A DNA stretch of 64,000 bases from Zopfochytrium polystomum (taxonomy: Eukaryota > Chytridiomycota > Chytridiomycetes > Chytridiales > Chytridiaceae), in contig JAIVFJ010000001.1 in assembly GCA_025765615.1 (NCBI GenBank), forward strand, positions 744,001 to 808,000, given 5' to 3'. The notes beneath the pieces were generated by a model. That model was not told where the DNA came from. It searched no databases and was given only the letters and a program-made list of their open reading frames with translations. Shown here in pieces: positions 56,666 to 64,000 of the stretch. Position 1 is the stretch's first letter, and every line of letters begins with the position of its first letter. Position numbers and translations under genes: made by a program.

Positions 56666-57032
56666 ATGTTCAGCAGATCGCGATCGTCCGCTGCCCTCAT
56701 TTCGCGGATAGCGCGGGCCGCCTTTCCAAAATGCCTTGACGTTGCCCCGCACTTTCCCGTTGTCACCGTGAGTAGACTTCGCTTAAGTGACTGTACGACT
56801 TGATCGAAGGCGTCCCCGCAGCTCCCATCCGTCAGATCGCCAACCCCGTCCGTCCTCCAGCCCGTCCGCTGCTACGATCGCAAGCGCTACGAAAAGGAGA
56901 AGAAGCTGCGGCGCGCGATCGAGAACCAGGAGGACATCTCGCTGTCGGATGCAATGGCCGTCCTGAAAGTACGCTACCGTTTCTTGGGGACGCGCGTAGG
57001 AACTATTTTGACAATTACCTCAACAACAACAA

Positions 57033-57066
<34 letters not shown>

Positions 57067-58427
57067 AAACTAGAGCTATGCCATGGGCCAAGACAAGCTC
57101 GTCACCGCCCACGTCGTCTGCCGCAAGCCCGAGGAAGGCGCGAAACCCGTCCGCGGAGACGTCGCGCTGCCCGTCCCCGTTTCGACGGCGGGTAGCTCGG
57201 CAAAGATTTTGGTGTTTGCAAAGGTGGGCGCAACCTTCCTCCCACCACCCAAAACTTTCTTGCTCCCTTCTTTCCCTTTGCTTCGACGCAGTTTTTTGTG
57301 CGCTTTTTGGGGGGTGTGAAGGGGTGGAATGTTGACGCCAAGGCTTTTTTGTTTGTTATATTTTCTTTTGCGCCCCACAATACCATGAAAGGGTCCACTG
57401 GCGGATGAAGCACGAGCGCTGGGGGCAGCATTTGTCGGCGACGAAGAGCTTATTGCGCAGGTACGGTTGGTTGCACGTGTTCACTTACGGCAATGTCCTC
57501 ACGATTTGGCTTTCCTTGGCTCGTCGCCTGACTGCCAGGTCGCGGCGGGGCAGATCGAGTTTGACCACTGTCTGTCGACGAAGGAGCTGTTCCCGCAGGT
57601 GGTCAAGATTGCGCGGATACTGGGGCCGAAAGGTTTGTGCTGAGCGACGCGTGGGTGGCGCGGAACGGCCTTGTCTCTCTATGTTTGGACTGTAAACTCA
57701 CTCTCTTATTTCTTTCTGTTTTGCTTCTTTTCTTTTCCAGGGCTGATGCCGAGTCCATCGAAAGGTGAGTTGGCGGGGAGGATGCCAAAGTTTTGGGGTT
57801 TCTGTCTGGAGCTGAATTTTTCTTTGTTCACCGAAACCCACGAAATCCGCAGGCACGGTTTCGGACGACATTAAGCAGATGATGGCCGCGCTGCGGGCGA
57901 CCAGCAAGTTTGAAATCGACGCGGATGGATACATTTCTTTGGGTGCGTTTTTGTCTCCTGAGGAGAGCTCCTGCATAGAGTCTCACTTTGTTTCTGCAGA
58001 GCTTGCTCGAACTGCGTGGCCGAACGCCGACATCCAGAGTAAGCATCTTCTACGTCCATATCGAAAGAATGCTCCCCGTCGTTGTTTGTTTGATCACATA
58101 CCGTGCTATTTTTTTTAGTTTTTATTTTATTTATTTATTTTTTTGTTTCTGCAGAAAATCTGAGAGCATTCGTAAAGGCAGTGATCGACGCAAAGCCATC
58201 TAAATTTAATGGTGAGACTTTGGGGCGACAAGGACGAGGGAATTTTAGTGCCTCAATCAGTTTTATATTGTCTGCTTACTAAACTAACCTGAACCGCGGT
58301 TCCGGCCTCGTTTTCTTTGTAAAACAAAGCCATCACGTTTGTCGAGGGGGTCAGCCTGTCCGGTCCACTGCTTCCCGGTTTCAAGCTGCCGCTGAGGCCG
58401 TTCCGGGACCTGATGGCGAAGTCTTGA
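56666..58427 (+). CDS. MRPL1: Mitochondrial large-subunit ribosomal protein uL1m
   Basis: Ten exons sum to 870 nt (289 residues): 56666-56767, 56822-56968, 57074-57223, 57392-57460, 57539-57632, 57741-57764, 57853-57942, 58000-58038, 58155-58211 and 58330-58427. Exon 1 is a classic mitochondrial presequence (MFSRSRSSAALISRIARAAF). The L1 fold shows [65 protein letters not shown] (interrupted by two introns) and NLRAFVKAVIDAKPSKF. L1 forms the mobile stalk that moves deacylated tRNA out of the E site. Exon 6 is only 24 nt. A 32-nt poly-A run lies in intron 2. Confidence 0.88.
57034..57065 (+). repeat. Poly-A tract (32 nt) in an intron
   Basis: A (CAA)n stretch passes into 32 consecutive A, ending 8 nt before the acceptor of MRPL1 exon 3. 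Its purine richness just before the splice site is unusual, since acceptors elsewhere here are pyrimidine-rich. Confidence 0.85.
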
Positions 58428-58614
58428 ACGACGAAATAAACACATACGCCGTCGCACTGTGGTTTCTTCTGCTCGACGGAGTTTAAAATTTTCTTGTCCC
58501 GTTTGCCCGTCGTTCAGCGTGAGGCTGTCGGCGTCACGGGTGTCCTTCTCCTTTGTCCAAATGGAAAAAAGACAAACAACCGATGGTGGCATTACCCACT
58601 CGAGATCTCTCAAA

Positions 58615-59099
58615 TTATCCTCCGTCAGCTCGTAGAGCGCGACCCTCGTGATTCATGGCGCGGGGAAGAACGGCAGGGGCCGGCAGCAGCGTTCCGACGG
58701 GCACGACATTGCCGGGTCCCATCACATCGGCAAAACACAGCGCGGCAGCGCGTCCGCGCGCCGCTGGGTGCCAAGGGGTATCCTTGAAGGCGTAGCTTGG
58801 CGTCGGCGTTCCGGCGGTTTGCGAGCGGACGGTAAACTTGGAGATCGTGGCATGGAGGGGGAAAGTGGCCTCCTGGACAGCGCCAGGCACCGCTGCTGCG
58901 ACGGCCTGGGAGACAGCTCCCGCAGACTGCGTCTGCGACGGCGGCGCGGACCGTTGCCCGGTTTCCAGGCGTGTTGCGCAACGAAGGCGTGCTCGCGGAC
59001 GTGCGCCATGGCCACCTCTTCGTCGGTGACAAGGCCGGGACGCTTGAGCGGGGGGAAGCGGCGTCGTTTCTGACGGCCAGCCGGGCTGCTGGTGTCCAT
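58615..59099 (-). CDS. Possible small protein gene (uncertain)
   Basis: Two overlapping minus-strand frames look partly protein-like. One (58722-59099) begins MDTSSPAGRQKRRRFPPLKR and continues LVTDEEVAMAHVREHAFVAQHAW. The other ends at 58615 and has QAVAAAVPGAVQEATFPLHATISKF, PSYAFKDTPW and ADVMGPGNVVPVGTLLPA. A one-base shift or a short intron near 58950 would join them. I do not recognise a family. High GC makes long chance ORFs likely, so this is tentative. Confidence 0.25.
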
Positions 59100-59327
59100 A
59101 GGGGAGCGAGGGCGGGAATGTCCGCCGCGTAGTTGTTGTTCATCAGTTCTGTTGAATAATTGCCTTGGCCGGTTGTGGTGCCGGTCTTTCGAGCGTTCTG
59201 CCTTGAACGGCGGGAGAGACGGGTTATGTGACTTGCGGGACTGCGAACTCGGTCAAGTGACAGAATAGTGTATCCGTAGGATGCTATGAAATATTTCCAG
59301 CCTGCGCCCCCAGGTAACGACTTGCCC

Positions 59328-59360
<33 letters not shown>

Positions 59361-59796
59361 GAAAGAATTTTAGAAGTAGAGAGAGTGTACCCTAGAACTA
59401 CGATGTTCCAGAAGCCACAGTCCAGAACAGAGCGAAGAATGGACCCTCGTTGTGTATGCAGAGGGTGAGGGCAGTGACGTAATCAGGGTTGTTTTTCGCC
59501 GCGTCTTCGCACCGTGACAATAAAAAAGAAATCATTTGTTGGATTGCCACTCGGGCCAATCATTAAGTGCGTCGCTGAGTACTCCTTGATCACGGAACCA
59601 TCAGACATCCGTCAGGAAGCAATTGACACTGAACTATCAGAAGGGGCATTAGTCGACCATGGAATCCAGGTGTGGCGGAAATACGGATCAGCTTTCAAGA
59701 GTTACCGCTATCTGTCTCCGAAGGTTTAGCAGTCGAAATGAGAGCTTGCAGGGCGGAAGCGAAATTTCCACATTCATCCACGCAACGCACTTCTTT

Positions 59797-60011
59797 CTTG
59801 CAGAGAAGCAGGGAGCATTCGTGAAGGCAGTGATCGACCCAAAGCCATTTAAAGTCCAATGTGAGAATTTTGGGGAACATGCGAGGGAGGAGATGAATGG
59901 GAGGTTTCCTCCTCTTCTACTTGAAGCCGTCACGCTTGTCGAGAAGTCAGCCCGTCCAGCCCGCTGCTTCCTAAATTCCATCTGCCGCTGAGGCCGTTCC
60001 CGCATCAAATG
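59797..60011 (+). pseudogene. Decayed duplicate of the 3' end of MRPL1
   Basis: 59797-59860 matches the acceptor and exon 9 of MRPL1 (58150-58211): GCATTCGTGAAGGCAGTGAT corresponds to GCATTCGTAAAGGCAGTGAT. The region 59926-60011 matches the last exon (GCCGTCACGCTTGTCGAGAA.. and GCTGAGGCCGTTCC). The intron between is also similar in layout. Substitutions and small indels break the frame and there is no upstream half, so this is a partial tandem duplication that has decayed. Similarity may extend to about 60140. Confidence 0.6.
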
Positions 60012-61513
60012 GCCATTCCAAGAATTGTGTATATTCAATTTTTATTTTATTTTTTGCTTCTCCTGGGGCTGAGAACAAGTTTATTGCCCCGGCCGGACGT
60101 CTTGTGTGCCGTTTAACAGTGAGACTTTCGGCTTGAGAAATAGAGTCGTTTTGCGTCTCCACGATCGTTGGTTGTTTTTTTTTTTTTTTGGCGACTTTGA
60201 GCAGAGCAACAGTGCTCTTCGGGTACCTTCAACGGAACGTCACGCATTTCACCCGATTGCCGCAATTTATTTAGTCAGACTAAGTCTTGTTTGAAAAGAT
60301 CCCAGCCACCAGTGCAAGCAAGGGCTGTCAGGTCGGCTTGTTGCCAGAACAGCGAGGCGAATTGTCTTTTGGTGGAATGGAGGTCATGTGACTTCGATCC
60401 CCGCCTGTCGCCACCGTGCGGTCCCACACAGCGCCTATTCGCCTCCCATCACAGTGTGCCCACACGCTTCCCAAGAACGCAAAAGAGCATCACAGTCCGA
60501 TAGCGACTCCCCCTCCCTCCCCGACTGCTGCTGGATATCCTTCCTCGCTGCTTGATGGACGAGGGAGGTCAAGGCGAAAATCGTGCGACAGCACGATTTC
60601 AACCTCACCCTCCGCGGACTGCAAAAGTCAGACGCAACTGGCATCATCAGGTTCAGAGCTCTGCCTTCGGTCTCACCCTGGCAATACCATGGGCACATTA
60701 ATTGCAGTCACGGCGCGTTTATTCCAGAACTCGAGAGTGTGCCATTGTTGTGATAAGGCAAATTCGCGTTTATTTGAATACAGTTTTGGCAGAAGATTGT
60801 AAAGTGAACAAACTCGATGAAACTGTAGCCCCTGGCGCGCGCGCGTGCTCCCAAAGACCTTTGGCCTGGCCTTAATCGACACGCGAGCTGGTGGGCATGA
60901 CGCGGCGACTTATCGGAGTAGCCGTGCCACCGAAGAAGATGGATTGCATCCAAACGATTAGGGTATGTCACTGAAGATGAAGGCTTTAAGAGGGTTCGCC
61001 GCTTCTCCTTAACCTTGCGGCACTTCCGTGTTTTAAAAGGAGTGATACGTAGCCCACCGACACGAAGCTGCTGCTTTGTCGGAGCAGCTCGCGCGGTCTT
61101 GTGATTGAGGGAACTCACTCTGTGGGAGTGGGGAACTGGCACTTGCCGCGGGGGTGAGTATACCGCCTGCACCCGATTGAGGTGAGGATCACGGTTACGG
61201 TCAGGGGGGGCGGGGTGGACGGGGCAGTGGGCGGTCGGCACCACGCTGCTCTGGTTGGTTTGTTCAAACGCACCACGGTGTTAGGTCACGTGGAATAACG
61301 CGATGATAGATTTGTGCAACAAACTTGAAGGGCTGACGTGGCTTGTCGTTCGCTGCGTGAGAAAAAAAAGGCAGACTCGCCTACGACGGGGTCAAAAGAA
61401 CCTGAAAAATCATATCTGTTGCGCGCAACATCGCCACCACTTCGTCTTCATCGATCCATACCAACAAGCGCTGTTGTCGAGTCGCTAGCGCTATCTTCAG
61501 TAATCGGGAGAGA
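60012..61513. other. Long intergenic region
   Basis: About 1.5 kb between the MRPL1 fragment and the LRR gene. A minus-strand ORF at 60708-61244 has no family resemblance and low-complexity composition; I do not accept it. A short T-run lies at 60177-60190. No RNA gene or repeat recognised. Confidence 0.4.
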
Positions 61514-63994
61514 ATGGACCTCGTAAGCCAACTGGTCAGCTCTCAGGAGTCTTCCTGGGAACTTGACGGCTGCGACCTGACCCCTGCAGCCGCCGAACGT
61601 TTGGCAAGCTTTCTTCGAGGCAGCTCGTCAGACTCCCAGCCCTGCTTCGTCAAAAAGGTCTCGATTCTCGTCTGGTGCTCGCGGTCGGATCACGTTGCCA
61701 ACTCGGTTGCCCTCCTTGCGGCGCTGCAAGAGAACACCTCGGTGGAAGAGTTGAGCCTTTCGGCGACTTGCGCCCACAGAGCTACCGTAAGGAGCGGTCG
61801 TTCTGGTCATATCCAGCGGCGCGGGGAGTGGATTGGCCCCCTTGCAAGGCTCATTAAAAGGAATGAGACCCTCAAATCACTCAAGCTCTTTGTCGACGCC
61901 AATGGCATCTGCGATCCCATGCCTGTCGAGGAAATACCGCCGCCGCCTGATCTGTCCGAAGCATCTCACGCGAGCCGCCGTCACTCAACTCCGTCCACAA
62001 CATCCTCGCCCATCTCTGCAAGCCCATCATCCATCAGGGAAAGGTGTGCCAGCGCTCTTCCGACAACTTCATGGCAATTTCCTTTGGCAGCCGCACTCCG
62101 CCGCAACAGAACGCTGACGAAAATAGCGCTTTTTGGACACAGCAGTAGTTGCTCCTCGTGCTGCTCCTCGGGAGCACATGATCTGGTTGGAGCCCTTCGG
62201 TACCCGCCGCTGGCAAGCCTATCGCTATTTAATCTTCCAATTGCTGAGGCAACTGCATCTGGGATCCTGGCCTTGTTTTTGCGTGAAGCAAAGCACCTCC
62301 GCTTTGTGTCTCTGGATCTTCCACTATGCGGCGTGTCGGCAATACGCACCGTTGCCGACGCAATCTCAAAGGCGCCTCAGATCACCGGCCTGTCGTTACA
62401 ATCCTCCCCTCACTCAGGTTCAGTACTACGACCTCTATTTTCATCCTTTGGGCAAGTGGCGCGCCTCACGCGCCTCAAGATAGTTAACACGCACCTTCGG
62501 GGATCCCTGCCGGATCTAATCGAAACGCTTCCGCACCTTCCCCCGAGCTTGATGATCCTCAAGTTTGAGCTTGCAAGTCTCCGTGGAAAAGACGCTGTGT
62601 CCATCTGTGCTGCGCTCAGAGGAAACGAATTCCTCCGCACACTCAGCTTCGCCAGGAACGAGCTGGACCACATCGGCGGGCGAGCTGTTGCTACGATGCT
62701 GCGACATACCGTTCTCACCGAATTAGATCTATCCGCCAACCCACTAGGTGATGCCGGCGTTATACCCATTTTCGAGAATCTCCGTACTGGCGGTACGCTC
62801 CGGATTCTTCGACTTTGTGGATGCAAGGTCACCGACGCGTCAGGACCAGTGGTCTGCTCGATGTTGACTTCCTCAGCTGAGGCCGTGTGCTTGTCAGCCC
62901 TGCATTTGGACGCCAACCCACTCGCCGCAACATTCGCTGCCGACTTAGCCCGCGGCTTGCGATTCAATACTTCGCTCAGTCAGCTCTCTCTTAACCGCAC
63001 CAACATCGGAAGCCTCGGAGGTGTCTCGCTATCCCACGCTTTCTTTGCAATGTCCAAGTCGCATGGCCTCAACGACACGTTGAGTTTCTTGTCGCTTTCT
63101 GACTGCGGTCTAGGTGACCCAGCGAGCCGCGCCTTGTCGGCTGTCCTAACAGCACTCGGGGCCCGATGCGGGTTACGAAACTTGGACGTCAGCGGAAATC
63201 AAATTTCGGAGGGGTGGCTCTGCCGCTTGGCAAAGGCAGTGGCAAGAACAAGAATCAATGCCTTTGACGTTTCATTTAACCGCAGTATGGCTGTAGACCA
63301 CGTCGACGATGATGAATCCGATAATGACGTCGATAGCGATACAAGCAGCGTTGCTGTCGCTGAGGGCTCTGACGCTTCCGAAGCAGGCGAGGAGGATGAA
63401 CCAGAAAGCGTTTCCGGCAGCACCAATAGCGTCGTATCTGCTTTCCGCGCGGCGACGGCAAACTCCTCGTCGCTCTTTTCGCTCACTCTCGGTCCTGCAC
63501 TCGATGGAATTGTCGCTGCAAACCTTCGACGCAACCGCGCCCTGGTTGAACAAATGACCAAAGGCGTTGCTGCGGTTCTTCGAATCGGGCGAATTCTGGT
63601 TTTCACCGCCGGAGTGTGCAGGCTGCCGCGGGAAATTATGGAAATGGTGATGGAGGAAGTATGGCGGCTGGCTGCTGGACCGGCTAGTGAGTTATTCGAG
63701 AGCGAATACCGAATTTTGCGAGAAGCGGTTACCGATCGCTCCTCAATTGGATGGCTCGTTCCGGATTTCCACGAAATCAGCTGCGCCAATCAAATTCTCA
63801 GACTTTCGAGGAATGTGTGCACTTATCACCACGAAGATGAGTGTGGCGATGGCGAAGAGGAACTTTCTCGATCACAACTGAAGGCGGTGTCTTTTGATGG
63901 AATGGAGCTACTTCGAAAATGCAGATTGTTCATGCGCAGGCGGCACCTGCGTCGATCACATGAACGAACGGGAAGTCGTTCTAAATTATTCTGA
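61514..63994 (+). CDS. Leucine-rich repeat protein, intronless
   Basis: A single 826-residue ORF starting at ATG 61514 and ending at 63994, 6 nt before the window end. From about residue 230 to 600 it contains ribonuclease-inhibitor-type LRRs of about 28 residues (for example LTELDLSANPLGDAGV, LSALHLDANPLAATFAADLARGL, LRNLDVSGNQISEGWL). An acidic spacer (DDDESDNDVDSDTSS..SEAGEEDEPES) follows at about 597-640. The C-terminal domain is helical (LPREIMEMVMEEVWRLA), resembling the F-box-like or docking helix of some fungal LRR proteins, and the tail is basic. No NACHT or other enzymatic domain is seen. It is probably a cytosolic scaffold; the partner is unknown. Confidence 0.75.
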   Translation: MDLVSQLVSSQESSWELDGCDLTPAAAERLASFLRGSSSDSQPCFVKKVSILVWCSRSDHVANSVALLAALQENTSVEELSLSATCAHRATVRSGRSGHIQRRGEWIGPLARLIKRNETLKSLKLFVDANGICDPMPVEEIPPPPDLSEASHASRRHSTPSTTSSPISASPSSIRERCASALPTTSWQFPLAAALRRNRTLTKIALFGHSSSCSSCCSSGAHDLVGALRYPPLASLSLFNLPIAEATASGILALFLREAKHLRFVSLDLPLCGVSAIRTVADAISKAPQITGLSLQSSPHSGSVLRPLFSSFGQVARLTRLKIVNTHLRGSLPDLIETLPHLPPSLMILKFELASLRGKDAVSICAALRGNEFLRTLSFARNELDHIGGRAVATMLRHTVLTELDLSANPLGDAGVIPIFENLRTGGTLRILRLCGCKVTDASGPVVCSMLTSSAEAVCLSALHLDANPLAATFAADLARGLRFNTSLSQLSLNRTNIGSLGGVSLSHAFFAMSKSHGLNDTLSFLSLSDCGLGDPASRALSAVLTALGARCGLRNLDVSGNQISEGWLCRLAKAVARTRINAFDVSFNRSMAVDHVDDDESDNDVDSDTSSVAVAEGSDASEAGEEDEPESVSGSTNSVVSAFRAATANSSSLFSLTLGPALDGIVAANLRRNRALVEQMTKGVAAVLRIGRILVFTAGVCRLPREIMEMVMEEVWRLAAGPASELFESEYRILREAVTDRSSIGWLVPDFHEISCANQILRLSRNVCTYHHEDECGDGEEELSRSQLKAVSFDGMELLRKCRLFMRRRHLRRSHERTGSRSKLF

Positions 63995-64000
63995 TTCGGG

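Noticed and set aside
60708..61244. 178-codon minus-strand ORF in the intergenic region before the LRR gene
   Set aside because: No family resemblance, irregular composition and no splice or promoter context.
1..64000. CRISPR arrays, rRNA genes, bacterial-type operons
   Set aside because: No regularly spaced repeats, rRNA-like sequence or ribosome-binding-site spaced gene strings were seen; the genes have spliceosomal introns.

Overview
The window looks like nuclear DNA of a zoosporic fungus, probably a chytrid. The reasons are dense genes on both strands, short GT-AG introns (mostly 50-100 nt) with pyrimidine-rich acceptors, cytosolic and mitochondrial ribosomal protein genes, two unrelated chitin synthases, a Crinkler-type NTPase-nuclease, a Dpy-30/RIIa-type protein as in flagellated lineages, and phosphorylase-kinase regulatory subunits, which budding yeast lacks. 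The species cannot be named from sequence alone. All exon models are hand-built from splice signals, reading frame and family conservation.

Layout. 1-1.7 kb: an almost CpG-free, gene-free stretch with two tRNA-like sequences. 2.0-2.8 kb: remnant ORFs, possibly of an LTR element. 2.9-8.7 kb: a Crinkler-type NTPase-nuclease gene split by a 2.8-kb insertion that carries a secreted metalloprotease-lectin gene and is flanked by 20-bp direct repeats. 9.2-24 kb: housekeeping genes, namely a membrane protein, RPL28, an RNF216-like ubiquitin ligase, a Dpy-30 protein, a TCP11/SOK1 protein, a transsulfuration enzyme and an unknown seven-exon gene. 24.3-39.4 kb: a cell-wall block with a 2,164-residue fusion protein, an orphan secreted protein and a division II chitin synthase. 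40.0-52.4 kb: a mitochondrial S21 gene, then two head-to-head paralogues of the phosphorylase-kinase alpha/beta subunit. 52.6-64 kb: USO1/p115, mitochondrial uL1 with a decayed duplicate of its 3' end, and an intronless LRR protein.

The most unusual locus is 24309-31812. Thirteen exons join in frame into one protein with a GH9 glycoside-hydrolase fold, a Cys-rich linker, a NodB (CE4) deacetylase, three membrane spans, a chitin-synthase GT2 domain, further spans and a second, BcsA/cellulose-synthase-like GT2 domain. The topology places both hydrolase-type domains outside the membrane and both synthases inside, which suggests a single-chain machine that makes, deacetylates and perhaps binds or trims a wall polysaccharide. 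The GH9 domain has lost key catalytic residues while the deacetylase motifs are intact.

Second in interest is the kinase-regulator pair. Both copies carry an ILEI/FAM3-type GG domain inserted before their C-terminal region, which I do not know from animal phosphorylase kinase. A caution: several genes between 49.3 and 56.4 kb, and the RING gene at 12.8 kb, need one-base frame corrections. These may be local consensus errors or real frameshifts.
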